From assembly GCA_019638385.1 (NCBI GenBank), contig JAHBTW010000006.1, positions 1 through 64,000 on the forward strand: DNA of 64,000 nt, in the 5' to 3' direction. This document shows positions 45,195-54,594 of this stretch, piece by piece; within the stretch, counting starts at the first letter, position 1; each line of letters starts with the position of its first letter. The translations under genes and the position numbers were made by a program. The notes below the pieces were generated by a model, which was not told the DNA's origin, ran no database searches, and saw only the letters and a list, made by a program, of their open reading frames with translations. The stretch comes from Saprospiraceae bacterium. GTDB taxonomy: Bacteria; Bacteroidota; Bacteroidia; Chitinophagales; Saprospiraceae.

Positions 45195-45269
45195 AGCTGC
45201 GAGCTTCGAGCCGCGAGCTTCGAGTTGGCTGTGTGGAAACTCGAAGCTCGCGGCCCATAGCTCGCAGCC
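45195..45269. terminator. Large inverted repeat between convergent genes
   Basis: Two 32-base arms (45195-45226 and 45238-45269) are reverse complements except for about five bases in the middle and at one end, with an 11-base loop. Each arm contains the word GCGAGCTTCGAG or its near copy. It probably terminates both converging transcripts. A partial relative (AGCTGCGAGCTACGA) lies at 48806-48820. Confidence 0.75.
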
Positions 45270-45276
45270 TCCCCCA

Positions 45277-46716
45277 CTACTTCCCCACTGTCTTTATCAA
45301 CATTCCTTTTGTTACAGGGTCGGTCAGTTCCATTCCGTTGAGGATGGAGAGTTCCCGGAGCCGGGTGGCGGGCATGCCCGCAGCGCGAAGGGCTTGCTCC
45401 AGGGTACCGCCCTGTTGTACAGTGACAATTTTGACGCGTTCCGGCACGGCGTTCATTTTTGATGTATCGGTCAAAGCCCGGAAGTTGCGCATGGTTTGCT
45501 CGAATGCGCCGGCATATACAAGATGACCTTGCGGGTCCGACAGGCCGAGAAATTGATACACCAAACCGTTGTACTGAATGAAATAAGCGAGTACGCGGAC
45601 CGTCGCATTGGTTTCAGCATTCACCTGATCGGCGAGCAGGCGGAAAGCCGACAGGCCGTTTACCGATACATTGCCGGACTCTACCACTTGCAGGCTTGCC
45701 TGCTCTACGAGTGTCTGCCCGGCTTGCTGCGGCGAATTGCCCTGCGCTACGCTGAGCAGCATGAGAGCTTTGCCGTCTTTGGGCGCCATTTGCACCTGTA
45801 AGGGCGAGTTTTCGGTTTGCCAGTCAAGGGGAATGGGGAATTGGAATTTCAATTCAGGATGATAAAAAACGCCCGCCTCCACATAGCCCTGGCGCGGGTC
45901 TTCGCCATATACCAATCCGTCTATCATGCGCAGGTAGCTGTCGCGGCCCACTTTGTAGTTGTCGGGGCGCGCTGCTTGCCATTTCTTGCTCTCCTCGCCC
46001 ACTTTTTTATTGCGGTCAATCGGGTCGGGGTGCGTGGACATGAACGTAGGCACGCGTCCGCCGCCGTCATCGCTCAGGCGGTGGAGGGTATTGAAAAACC
46101 CGGCCATTTCGTGCGCGTCGTAGCCGATTTTGGTAGAGTATTCCACACCGAGGCGGTCGGACTGAGTTTCGTGATCGCGCCCAAACTTGAGAAAGAGCAT
46201 CCCCATGCCCAACTGCGCTACATCGGAAAACTGGCGAAACTCTTTTGACAACGCCACGCCCAACACCAAGCCGACTTGCGCCAACATTTGGTTGGAGTAC
46301 TGTTGCGCCGAATGCCGCGCCGTGATGTGACCAATCTCATGGCCGAGCACGCCGGCAAATTCAGCTTCGTTGTTGAAGTGCGCCATGATGCCCCGCGTAA
46401 AATACACATAGCCGCCGGGCACAGCAAAGGCATTGATGATGGGCGAATCCACGATTTTGAATTCATACCCCAAATTGGGCCGGTGGGAAATGTTTGCCAT
46501 TTCCGTACCTTTTTCGTTGATAAACTTCTGTAGTACAGGGTCTTCGTATAAGCCCATACTGGCTACGATCTCCGGGTCGGATTGAAGCCCCAATGCTTTT
46601 TCCTGGTCTTCCGACAGGAGGATGAGTTGTTTTTTTCCCGTGACCGGATTTACCGCACAGGAAATTGCGCCGCACAGAACGAGCAGCACCAAAGAAAATC
46701 TGATCAGCCTTCTCAT
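45277..46716 (-). CDS. M48-family metalloprotease with C-terminal domain
   Basis: The 479-residue lipoprotein (LVLCGAISC, then AVNPVTGKKQLILLSE) carries the M48 zinc site VLGHEIGHITARH and the ESD-type third-ligand segment GRDHETQSDRLGVEY. MSTHPDPIDRNKKV marks the end of the protease domain. The C-terminal ~180 residues form an extra beta-rich domain, and the last 50 residues (VKIVTVQQGGTLEQALRAAG) resemble a LysM-like or LPS-assembly helper module. It is BepA-like in layout and may clear stalled outer-membrane proteins. The smaller M48 protein at 17532 is a distant relative. Confidence 0.9.
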   Translation of the reverse strand: MRRLIRFSLVLLVLCGAISCAVNPVTGKKQLILLSEDQEKALGLQSDPEIVASMGLYEDPVLQKFINEKGTEMANISHRPNLGYEFKIVDSPIINAFAVPGGYVYFTRGIMAHFNNEAEFAGVLGHEIGHITARHSAQQYSNQMLAQVGLVLGVALSKEFRQFSDVAQLGMGMLFLKFGRDHETQSDRLGVEYSTKIGYDAHEMAGFFNTLHRLSDDGGGRVPTFMSTHPDPIDRNKKVGEESKKWQAARPDNYKVGRDSYLRMIDGLVYGEDPRQGYVEAGVFYHPELKFQFPIPLDWQTENSPLQVQMAPKDGKALMLLSVAQGNSPQQAGQTLVEQASLQVVESGNVSVNGLSAFRLLADQVNAETNATVRVLAYFIQYNGLVYQFLGLSDPQGHLVYAGAFEQTMRNFRALTDTSKMNAVPERVKIVTVQQGGTLEQALRAAGMPATRLRELSILNGMELTDPVTKGMLIKTVGK

Positions 46717-46826
46717 GTTATTATTTATTATGGTATTTATAAACGTCTATTTAGTGGATGGGGCTGTTTGTAGCTTCACAAAATTACGCAATTATCCTGA
46801 GCAAAAACTAAAATACTTTTACGCGC

Positions 46827-47513
46827 TCATCCTCCTCCGTTTAATTGAAAGCCCACCCCGTGTACGGTTTCGAGTTTGATGTCGGGATCGGCGCCGAGGT
46901 AGCGCCGGAGGCGGGAGATGAATACGTCTAAGCTGCGGCCGAGAAAGTAGTCGTCTTGCCCCCACAGTTTTTCCAAAATGACGGAGCGTTTTACCACTTG
47001 CCCGCGCTGTTGTACCAGCATGAGCAGCAGGTCCGACTCGCGCTGGGTGAGCCGTTTCATGTCGCCGTTGCGCGTCAGCGTGAGGTTGGCGGGATTGAAG
47101 CGGTATTCGCCGATGCGGTAGTCGTCGGGGGCAGCCGGGGCCACGGCTTTGCTGCGGCGCAGGAAAACCTCAATTTTGAGAATCAGCTCTTCGATGCTGA
47201 AAGGCTTGGTGATGTAGTCGTCGGCGCCGAGCTTCAGTCCGTGAATGCGGTCTTCTTTAAGCGATTTGGCAGTGAGAAAGATAATGGGCGTTTGTTGGTC
47301 CAAGCGCCGGATTTCGCGAGCGATGTCGTATCCATCCACTTCGGGCAGCATCACATCGAGGATGCACAGGTCAAAGGAGGTGTGCCGAAGGAGGTCTAAG
47401 GCGTCCCGTCCGTTGTTGCAATGCGTGATGCGATACCCTTTCATTTCAAGGTTGTCGCGGGTCACAAAACCTAAACTTTCGTCGTCTTCAACGTAGAGCA
47501 AATGGGCATTCAT
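46827..47513 (-). CDS. OmpR-family response regulator
   Basis: The 228-residue regulator starts at the ATG at 47513, overlapping the kinase stop by 4 bases (ATGA). The receiver domain has acidic residues in YVEDDES, phosphorylation site Asp53 (CILDVMLPEVDGYD) and Lys103 (YITKPFSIEEL). The winged-helix domain ends RSLDVFISRLRRYLGADPDIKLETVHGVGFQL, a standard OmpR/PhoB DNA-binding end. The frame extending to 47597 overlaps the kinase gene and is rejected. Confidence 0.94.
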   Translation of the reverse strand: MNAHLLYVEDDESLGFVTRDNLEMKGYRITHCNNGRDALDLLRHTSFDLCILDVMLPEVDGYDIAREIRRLDQQTPIIFLTAKSLKEDRIHGLKLGADDYITKPFSIEELILKIEVFLRRSKAVAPAAPDDYRIGEYRFNPANLTLTRNGDMKRLTQRESDLLLMLVQQRGQVVKRSVILEKLWGQDDYFLGRSLDVFISRLRRYLGADPDIKLETVHGVGFQLNGGG

Positions 47514-48787
47514 AAGGCCAAAGGTATAGAAATTTGAATTTCGGTGCCGCCGCCGGAACGGCTCTCCAAGCGGATGCGCCAATGATGGGCCGCACACACA
47601 TTGCGCACATAGTACAGGCCGAGGCCGAAGCCTTTCACATCGTGTACGTTGCCGGTAGGCACCCGATAAAACTTGCGAAACACCCGCCTGCGATTTTCTT
47701 TGGCAATACCGATGCCGTTGTCTTTTATGGAAAGCGTCACCCGGCCGGCGTCACAGCGGGTATGCACTTCGATACACGGTTTTTCGCGGCAATACTTGAT
47801 GGCATTGTCCAAGAGGTTGTTGACCACATTGGTGAGGTGCAGGCGATCGGCGCGAATGAGGCAGCCCGGCGCGTTGAAATGCCCCGTGAGCGTGCCGCCT
47901 TTTTGCTCGGCTTGCATTTGCATGGCGCGGATCGCTTCGTCCAAAAAGGTATCCAGCTCTACGGTCTCCTGCTTGAGGTGAAACTTGCCGCGCTCAATGC
48001 GGGCCAGTTGCAGCACCTTTTCCACCTGATGATTGAGGCGTTCGTTTTGCTCCTTTATGATGCGGGCATACTGGAGCAGGCGCGGGTCGGCCTGCACAGT
48101 GGGGTTGTTGATGAATACCTCGGCGGAGATGCCCATTGTAGAAATGGGGGTTTTGAACTCGTGGGTCATGTTGTTGATAAAGTCTTTCTGCGTTTCCGAG
48201 AGCTGCTTTTGTCGCAGAATAATGGCCATGGAATAGGCGAAAAACACAACCGCCATGAACAGGATAACAGAAAAAATGATGGACAACTGAATGCGGTCGA
48301 GCAGGTAATCGGTGCGAGTGGGAAATTTCACGCCGAAGTAGTAGGTAAACTCGCTGTGTTTGGGCAGTTGGCCGGCGCCTTTGCCGGCGCCGGGCTTAGG
48401 GCTGGGCGAGTAGCTCACATAAGTGCCGTACACCATCTCGTCGGTTTCGCAATCGAATACGGCGTACTCAAAATCAATGTTCAGCGCCAGGGCTTCCAAT
48501 TCGCGCTGGAGGAAAAACTCTAAGTCTTTGGAGTCAATTTCATAAGCGATATTCACCACGAAGTAGTTGCCGCTGCGCTGCCGCACCACATTGCGGGCCG
48601 GCAGGGTGGAGTCGTTGAGGTCAGCCAGGCTGCGGGCCGTGTTGTAGAGCGCGAGATTGACTTTTTTATAAAACTCCTCCTCGTTGAGATTCCAGGAGCT
48701 GAGCACCCAATACGACTGTATGGCAATGATGCCCGCAATGGCCACCACACCGAGCAAAATAACCCTGAAAATGGTACTGTTTTTCAT
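47510..48787 (-). CDS. Sensor histidine kinase
   Basis: The 425-residue kinase has an N-terminal transmembrane helix (VILLGVVAIAGIIAIQSYWVL), a periplasmic sensor of about 140 residues, and a second helix (LSIIFSVILFMAVVFFAYSMAIIL). There is no HAMP domain. The HisKA phosphoacceptor is NNMTHEFKTPISTMG, and the ATPase boxes are NNLLDNAIKYC, SIKDNGIGI and GFGLGLYYVRNV. It pairs with the response regulator encoded 4 bases inside its end. The stimulus is unknown; the sensor contains a Pro/Gly-rich loop. Confidence 0.94.
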   Translation of the reverse strand: MKNSTIFRVILLGVVAIAGIIAIQSYWVLSSWNLNEEEFYKKVNLALYNTARSLADLNDSTLPARNVVRQRSGNYFVVNIAYEIDSKDLEFFLQRELEALALNIDFEYAVFDCETDEMVYGTYVSYSPSPKPGAGKGAGQLPKHSEFTYYFGVKFPTRTDYLLDRIQLSIIFSVILFMAVVFFAYSMAIILRQKQLSETQKDFINNMTHEFKTPISTMGISAEVFINNPTVQADPRLLQYARIIKEQNERLNHQVEKVLQLARIERGKFHLKQETVELDTFLDEAIRAMQMQAEQKGGTLTGHFNAPGCLIRADRLHLTNVVNNLLDNAIKYCREKPCIEVHTRCDAGRVTLSIKDNGIGIAKENRRRVFRKFYRVPTGNVHDVKGFGLGLYYVRNVCAAHHWRIRLESRSGGGTEIQISIPLAL

Positions 48788-49028
48788 GGTTGCGGTTTTG
48801 AAGAAAGCTGCGAGCTACGACCACGCCTGGGCGTGGTGCGAGTCCATGCCGCATTTTAGTACTCTACGGGCACACTCACACTTGTACATTGTACATATTG
48901 AACATTTTGAAATGATGAATGACCATTGAGGAGCGCGCACTTACACATTGTACATTGAAAATTGTACATTGAAAATTTTGAAATGTTCAATGTTCAATGA
49001 CCCCGGCGCCGCTTTTTTCCTGCTCCCG
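48788..49028. repeat. AT-rich intergenic repeats
   Basis: No gene. The words ATTGTACATT and GAA(C/A)ATTTTGAAATG recur two or three times between about 48885 and 49000. CCACGC-CTGG-GCGTGG (48821-48836) forms a hairpin upstream of the kinase gene. Similar short repeats occur near 37020-37085. Confidence 0.6.
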
Positions 49029-49988
49029 TCACCCCCGCATCACCAAGTACACGATATACGCCACATAAGAGGCCGTAAACAAAATACCCGCCGGACGCTT
49101 GATGACCAATTTGCGCCCCACGGCCAGCGCCACAATGACCAAAGCCCCCGAAAACACGACCACCAAAATGTCTATATTGGAAGAAGCATGAAACTTCAGC
49201 GGCCGGATGACACTGCTCAAGCCCAGAACGAGCAGAAGGTTGAATATGTTGGAACCCACCACGTTGCCCACGGCGATGTCGGTGTTCTTTCGGAATGCAG
49301 CTACGGCAGAGGTAACCAATTCGGGCAGCGAGGTACCGATAGCCACGATCGTGAGGCCGACAAACTCCTCGCTCATGCCGAGCGATTTCGACATTTCAAT
49401 GGCGCCCTCTACCACCCATTTTCCTCCGAAAAACAAACCCACTATCCCGGCGCCGGTCAATAACCAGGCCCGCTTAATGGGCAGTACGGCAATGGGCTGC
49501 TCAGCAGCTTCCTCCTGAGCCGAGGGAAGCGTGAATACATACAGCAAAAACAACCCGAAAAAAAACAGAATGATGATGCCGTCGCCCCGACTCAGTCCGG
49601 CTATTTCATTTTCGTTGCCAAATAAGTCGGTATTGGCCAAAAAACCCACCAGCAGCGCTGCCGCCAGCGAAAAAGGAATCTCCGACAACACCGTGTTCCG
49701 GCGTATCGGCAAGCTGTATATGATGGCCGCCACGCCGAGAATGAGCAACACATTGGCGATATTGCTGCCCAGCACGTTGCCGATGGCGATACCGGCGCTG
49801 CCTTCTATACTCGCCATCACGTTTACGATTAGTTCCGGCGCAGAAGTACCCACCGACACAATGGTGAGGCCGATGACGAAATCGCTCAAGCCCATCTGTT
49901 TGGCAATGGCTGAGGAACCGGTCACCAACCAATCGGCGCCTTTGATGAGCGCTGCTAGTCCTACAACAAAAAGTATATATGTGATCAT
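49029..49988 (-). CDS. Calcium/sodium antiporter (CaCA family, YrbG-like)
   Basis: Using the ATG at 49988, the protein has 319 residues with ten transmembrane segments in two inverted repeats. The alpha-repeat signatures are present: GLTIVSVGTSAPELIVNVMASIEG, then GNVLGSNIANVLLILG in the first half, and GLTIVAIGTSLPELVTSAVAAFRKNTDIAVGNVVGSNIFNLLLVLG in the second. The conserved acidic residues carry the transported Ca2+ and Na+. The start at 50015 would begin inside the -7 box and is rejected. Confidence 0.94.
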   Translation of the reverse strand: MITYILFVVGLAALIKGADWLVTGSSAIAKQMGLSDFVIGLTIVSVGTSAPELIVNVMASIEGSAGIAIGNVLGSNIANVLLILGVAAIIYSLPIRRNTVLSEIPFSLAAALLVGFLANTDLFGNENEIAGLSRGDGIIILFFFGLFLLYVFTLPSAQEEAAEQPIAVLPIKRAWLLTGAGIVGLFFGGKWVVEGAIEMSKSLGMSEEFVGLTIVAIGTSLPELVTSAVAAFRKNTDIAVGNVVGSNIFNLLLVLGLSSVIRPLKFHASSNIDILVVVFSGALVIVALAVGRKLVIKRPAGILFTASYVAYIVYLVMRG

Positions 49989-50012
49989 GAAGCCGGTTTG
50001 TCTTTGAGGGTG

Positions 50013-50040
50013 CAAATATACCGCTACAATGAAATATCAA
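50013..50040 (-). promoter_or_regulatory. Promoter of the antiporter gene
   Basis: On the minus strand, TTG (50038-50040), a 17-base spacer and TATATTTG (50013-50020) give a perfect Bacteroidota promoter, the same spacing as at the acyl-CoA ligase gene. It confirms the shorter antiporter start. Confidence 0.7.
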
Positions 50041-50114
50041 CGGCAGTTGTACCGAAAAGAGAAAACTTATACTAAATTGGCCGGGTAAAACGACGAAACA
50101 CTATACAATATATC

Positions 50115-53100
50115 ATGATCGAAATGGAGAAGAACACACTACGACGGCCGTTGAAAAAACGCAATCTGATACTTGCCGCCTGCATCTCGGTATGTTTTAT
50201 GCTCGCATCGGGTACGCCGCCGCAATACCCGGCCTCCGCCCTGCGCGCCGGCCTCGACCCCGCAGAAGACCGCTGGGTGGATTCCATGTTTCAAACCATG
50301 ACTCCCGATCAGCGCCTCGGACAACTCTTTATGATTCGCGCTCACTCCGACAAAGGCGCCGACCACATCGCCGGAGTGGAAAAGCTCATCCGCGATTACC
50401 ATGTGGGCGCGCTGTGCTTTTTTCAGGGCACGCCCGAAAAGCAGGTAGAACTCACCAACCGCTATCAGGCGCTCACTACGCATGTACCGCTCATGATCGC
50501 CATAGATGGAGAATGGGGCCTCGGCATGCGACTTAAGGAGGGAACCATCAGCTTTCCGCGCCAACTCCCGCTGGGCGCTATTCAGGACAATTTTCTCATC
50601 TATGAGTTCGGCAAAGAAGTGGGCCGGCAATGCCGCCGCATCGGCGTACACGTCAACTTCGCCCCCGTGGCCGATGTGAACAACAATGCTGCCAACCCCG
50701 TCATCAATACCCGCTCCTTCGGCGAAGACCGTCAAAATGTAGCCGTCAAAAGCATGCAATATGCCAAAGGTATGCAAGACAACGGCGTGATGGCTTGCGC
50801 CAAACACTTTCCCGGCCACGGCGATACCGATGTGGATTCGCACTATGATCTGCCCGTCATTCGCCACAGCCGCGAACGATTGGACAGCATCGAACTTTAC
50901 CCCTTTCGGGAAATGGCCCGGCAGGGCGTGGGCAGCATGATGATCGCGCACCTCAACGTGCCCGCTTTGGATACCGCCATGAACCGGCCCACCACCCTGT
51001 CGCGCTACACCGTGACCGATCTGCTGCGCAAAGAGCTTCATTTTGAAGGACTGGCCTTCACCGATGCCCTCGAAATGAAAGGCGTGACCAAACACTTCAA
51101 ACCCGGCGAAGTGGAAGCCGAAGCCCTTGCCGCCGGCAACGACATGCTCGTGCTGCCCGAAAACATGGAAGCCGCTTTTCGCGAAATCAAGCGCTACATC
51201 GCCGACGGCCGCATCCTGCAAACCGAAGTGGACGAACATGTGACCCGCGTACTGCGCGCCAAATACCGGCTCGGCCTCACCGCCTTCACTCCCATCTCCA
51301 CCGACAGCCTCCGCCGACAACTCAACACCCCGGCAGCACTGGCCCTCAAAGCCAAACTCTACGAACACGCTCTCACTCTGGTGCGCAATAAAGACAACGT
51401 GCTGCCCATCGATCGCTCCACCGTCAACGCCGCTTCGCTGAGCATCGGCGCCGGCAAAAAGACCGGCTTTCAGGAGCGTTTGGACAGTTACAAAAAAATG
51501 CCCGCGTTCAGCACTGCCCGCGAAGTATCGGCGGCAGAGCGCAGCACGCTCCTGCAGCAACTCGGCCAAAAGGAATTGGTCATCGTGAGCCTGCACGGTA
51601 TGAGTTCCTTTGCCGCACAGGGCTACGGCCTCAGCAAAAGCGCGCTCGAATTGCTCGACGCCCTCAATCGCCGCACCAAAGTGGTGCTGGTTATATTCGG
51701 CACGCCGTACAGCTTAGTCCACTTCGACGCATTCAATCCCGTGTTGGTGGCGTATGAAGAAGACCCCATGGCGCAAGACCTCGCCGCGCAAGCGCTCTTC
51801 GGCGCCATCGGTCTGAGCGGTCGCCTGCCGGTGACGGCCTCCGCCCAAAGCCGCTTCAACACGGGCGTGACCACTGCCCCACTCTTCAAAATGGGCTATG
51901 CCCTGCCCGAAAAAGTGGGTATGAATTCTGCTGCTTTTGACAAAATGGACCGCCTGGCAGAAGAAGCCATTGCCTCCGGCGCTACGCCCGGTTGTGTGGT
52001 GCTTGTGGCCAAAGACGGCCAGATTGTTTACCAAAAAGCATTCGGCCATCACACCTTCAGCAAGAGCCGCGCCGTGCAGCCCGACGATATCTACGATCTG
52101 GCATCCGTCACCAAAATTGCCGGCGGCGCCCTCGCCCTGATGAAGCTCTATGACGAAGGCATAGTGGATTTGGATGCGCCCATCAGTCGCTATCTGCCCG
52201 ATCTGAAAGGCTCCAACAAAGCCGACCTGACCTTGAAAGACATCCTCGCCCATCGGGCCGGCCTCCAACCCTGGCTGCCTTTCTACCGCAGAACGGTACT
52301 CAAAACCAAAACCGATGTCACGCTCAAACCGGAATACTACCGCAGCAGTCCCGATGCCGAATTTTCCATTCCCGTAGCCGAAAACCTATACCTGCGCAGC
52401 GATTACCGGGATTCGGTATGGCAACAAATAGTGGATTCGCCCCTGCTGCCCACGCGCGGCTATAAGTACAGCGACCTGGGTTTTTACATCGTCGCCCGCA
52501 TGGTGCAGCAACTGACCGGCAAGCCTTTAGATGAATATTTGGACGAAACCTTCTTCTGCCCCATGGGATTGGAGCGCGTATGTTACAATCCGCTACAGCG
52601 TTTTTCGAAGGAAGAAATGCCCCCCACGGAAAACGATGCCTACTTTCGGATGCAAAAAGTGCAGGGCCATGTACACGACATGGGCGCCGCCATGCTCGGC
52701 GGCGTGAGCGGTCATGCCGGCCTCTTCGCCGATGCGCCCGATCTGGCCGCCATCCTCCAGATGCTGCTCCAGTACGGCTACTACGGGGGGCGCCGCTACC
52801 TCAGCTCCGCTACTGTGAAAACCTTCACCAGCCGGCACCCCGACAGCAGCCGGCGCGGCATGGGCTTCGATATGCGCCAAACCAACGAGCGCATGTACGC
52901 CAACGTGACCTCTCGCATGTCGGACGAAGCCTTTGGACACGACGGATTCACCGGCACCAGCGCCTGGGCCGATCCCGAAACCGGCACGGTTTTTATCCTG
53001 CTCAGCAATCGCACCTATCCCTCACAAAAAAATTCCAGACTGAACGGCCTGCGCATGCGGCAACGGATGCAAAGCGTGGTGTATAATGCCCTGCAAGCTC

Positions 53101-53174
53101 GCCCCGACGACGAAGAATGGGTGCTGGGCAAAATCCCTCTGGAATCGGAATATCCCGAAGAAGTCGGGAAATAA
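50115..53174 (+). CDS. GH3 glycosidase fused to a beta-lactamase-like serine hydrolase
   Basis: The 1019-residue exported protein combines two enzymes. Residues ~45-590 are a GH3 N-acetylhexosaminidase (NagZ-like), with KHFPGHGDT at 230-238 and the catalytic Asp317 in AFTDALEMKG. Residues ~600-1000 are a class C beta-lactamase/esterase fold, with the SxxK motif SVTK at 664-667, a YSD in place of YSN (YSDLGFY), and HDGFTGT near the end. The signal is LAACISVCFMLASG. This fusion is known in Bacteroidota and is thought to act in peptidoglycan turnover or recycling. It stands alone between the antiporter and a DinB-like gene. Confidence 0.92.
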   Translation: MIEMEKNTLRRPLKKRNLILAACISVCFMLASGTPPQYPASALRAGLDPAEDRWVDSMFQTMTPDQRLGQLFMIRAHSDKGADHIAGVEKLIRDYHVGALCFFQGTPEKQVELTNRYQALTTHVPLMIAIDGEWGLGMRLKEGTISFPRQLPLGAIQDNFLIYEFGKEVGRQCRRIGVHVNFAPVADVNNNAANPVINTRSFGEDRQNVAVKSMQYAKGMQDNGVMACAKHFPGHGDTDVDSHYDLPVIRHSRERLDSIELYPFREMARQGVGSMMIAHLNVPALDTAMNRPTTLSRYTVTDLLRKELHFEGLAFTDALEMKGVTKHFKPGEVEAEALAAGNDMLVLPENMEAAFREIKRYIADGRILQTEVDEHVTRVLRAKYRLGLTAFTPISTDSLRRQLNTPAALALKAKLYEHALTLVRNKDNVLPIDRSTVNAASLSIGAGKKTGFQERLDSYKKMPAFSTAREVSAAERSTLLQQLGQKELVIVSLHGMSSFAAQGYGLSKSALELLDALNRRTKVVLVIFGTPYSLVHFDAFNPVLVAYEEDPMAQDLAAQALFGAIGLSGRLPVTASAQSRFNTGVTTAPLFKMGYALPEKVGMNSAAFDKMDRLAEEAIASGATPGCVVLVAKDGQIVYQKAFGHHTFSKSRAVQPDDIYDLASVTKIAGGALALMKLYDEGIVDLDAPISRYLPDLKGSNKADLTLKDILAHRAGLQPWLPFYRRTVLKTKTDVTLKPEYYRSSPDAEFSIPVAENLYLRSDYRDSVWQQIVDSPLLPTRGYKYSDLGFYIVARMVQQLTGKPLDEYLDETFFCPMGLERVCYNPLQRFSKEEMPPTENDAYFRMQKVQGHVHDMGAAMLGGVSGHAGLFADAPDLAAILQMLLQYGYYGGRRYLSSATVKTFTSRHPDSSRRGMGFDMRQTNERMYANVTSRMSDEAFGHDGFTGTSAWADPETGTVFILLSNRTYPSQKNSRLNGLRMRQRMQSVVYNALQARPDDEEWVLGKIPLESEYPEEVGK

Positions 53175-53187
53175 AACGGGCGAAAAA

Positions 53188-53223
53188 GAAAAGCGACCCC
53201 GATTTCACTCGACGCCGCTTTTT
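53188..53223 (+). terminator. Weak hairpin after the GH3 gene
   Basis: AAAAGCG (near 53189-53195) can pair with CGCTTTT (53216-53222) across a 20-base loop just after the stop. The T-run follows in the right arm (CTTTTTCATTTTG). Support is modest. Confidence 0.4.
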
Positions 53224-53414
53224 CATTTTGTCCTGGCGCGCTCTGTTTGGGTAGATGTACACCGGAGGACTTCCTATGTCTGTGTTTGTTCTCGTTTCCC
53301 CCTCATTGGGAGGAGATTCTCTCATAGTACGCCTGCGTTCAGGACGTGAGCATGAGACGATAACCTGTGAAGAAGTCACTTTTTTATCATATCACCACTT
53401 CAAAATACCGCAAC

Positions 53415-53924
53415 ATGACCAAAGCCGAATTGATCCGCGAGCTTCAATTACGACACCGGGACTTCACCGATCTGCTGCACACCTTCGATGAGCAAAGCTT
53501 CCTCTTTGCCCCCGAAGGCAAATGGTCGGCAGGTATGCAGTTGGATCACCTCCTCCGCAGCGTTGCGCCCGTGGGGTTGGCATTCCGGCTGCCGTGGTTG
53601 GCCCGGCTTCTTTTCGGCAAAGCCAACCGGCCCTCCAGAAGTTATGAAGCTGTAGTGGAAAAATACAAAAGCAAGCTGGCCGCAGGCGGCAGAGCATCCG
53701 GCGCTTTTGTGCCCAAACCGGTTGCCTACCAGGAGCGACAGGCCCGTAGCCAAAAACTCCAACGGGAAGTGGAAAAACTGTGCCGCTCGGTAGAAAAGAT
53801 GCCGGAACACCGATTAGAGACCCTGATCCTGCCCCACCCGCTGCTCGGAAAACTGACCTTCCGGGAGATGGTTTATTTTACGATTTATCATGTACAGCAC
53901 CATCAGGCTTCGGTGGCGAAATAA
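53415..53924 (+). CDS. DinB-like four-helix protein
   Basis: Using the ATG at 53415, the protein has 169 residues. It has the DinB/YfiT layout: WSAGMQLDHLLRS supplies one metal histidine, and YFTIYHVQHHQA near the end supplies the other two, with basic helices between. These four-helix-bundle proteins often act as metal-dependent transferases (thiol or glutathione-like substrates). The in-frame start at 53367 lies in the leader and is less likely. A 240-base gap upstream has no other gene. Confidence 0.8.
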   Translation: MTKAELIRELQLRHRDFTDLLHTFDEQSFLFAPEGKWSAGMQLDHLLRSVAPVGLAFRLPWLARLLFGKANRPSRSYEAVVEKYKSKLAAGGRASGAFVPKPVAYQERQARSQKLQREVEKLCRSVEKMPEHRLETLILPHPLLGKLTFREMVYFTIYHVQHHQASVAK

Positions 53925-53932
53925 GCACATAC

Positions 53933-54592
53933 CTATTTTGCCAGGCCCACTCCAAACCCAATCTCGAAGTAGCGCAGGCGAACGAGATCGAATGCAGGGG
54001 ATCGGGACACATCCAGCAGCCCGTTGGAGTACCTGATGTCCCATGTCAGCAATCGTTGTTTCGGCTTTTTGATTTTCAGAAAAAAACCGCCGGTCAACCC
54101 CGCATCAAAGGTTTTAGTAGCATCATTGCCATATACGGCAGGGCGGTCAGCAAATTTCCATCTATGTGCAAACAGGAATGAACCGTAGGCGCCTAATTGA
54201 ATTCCGAAAGCAACCGTCTTTTTCTTTTGCTCAGATTGATACAACGTGTATTGAGGCAGTACATACAGGGAGGCCGCATACATGGTACGCTGTGCTTTCA
54301 CGCGGTCCCTATCGAGATAATTGTGAATTTTAAACGCATATCCCTTGCGGGCAACCTGGAATTCTGCCATTCCGGCCAGTTTTTCACCCCATGACTTCGT
54401 ATAACTCAATCCGAGCGCATAAGAAGGCAAAACGTCGGTGTATCCTCTTTTGCCGTAGGCATCCCCATCCCAGCCGCTATTCGCATAAGCTCCTCCGAGG
54501 CTGAAACGCAATCCGGCCTGCGCCCCGATGGATGCGGCGCCGACCATCAACAGGCCCAAGACCGGTAATATCTGCAAGGCAATCTTTTGCAT
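53933..54592 (-). CDS. Outer-membrane beta-barrel protein, intact
   Basis: The 219-residue protein has a signal peptide (LPVLGLLMVGAASIGAQ) followed by alternating aromatic/polar strands (YAASLYVLPQYTLYQ, FGIQLGAYGSFLFAH). It resembles PorT-type outer-membrane barrels of Bacteroidota. It sits 2 bases after the frameshifted barrel gene on the same strand, suggesting a gene family with one decaying copy. Specific function unknown. Confidence 0.75.
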   Translation of the reverse strand: MQKIALQILPVLGLLMVGAASIGAQAGLRFSLGGAYANSGWDGDAYGKRGYTDVLPSYALGLSYTKSWGEKLAGMAEFQVARKGYAFKIHNYLDRDRVKAQRTMYAASLYVLPQYTLYQSEQKKKTVAFGIQLGAYGSFLFAHRWKFADRPAVYGNDATKTFDAGLTGGFFLKIKKPKQRLLTWDIRYSNGLLDVSRSPAFDLVRLRYFEIGFGVGLAK

Positions 54593-54594
54593 GG

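Noticed and set aside
48948-49463. Plus-strand 171-codon frame
   Set aside because: It lies mostly antisense to the antiporter gene and has His/Gln-rich shadow composition.
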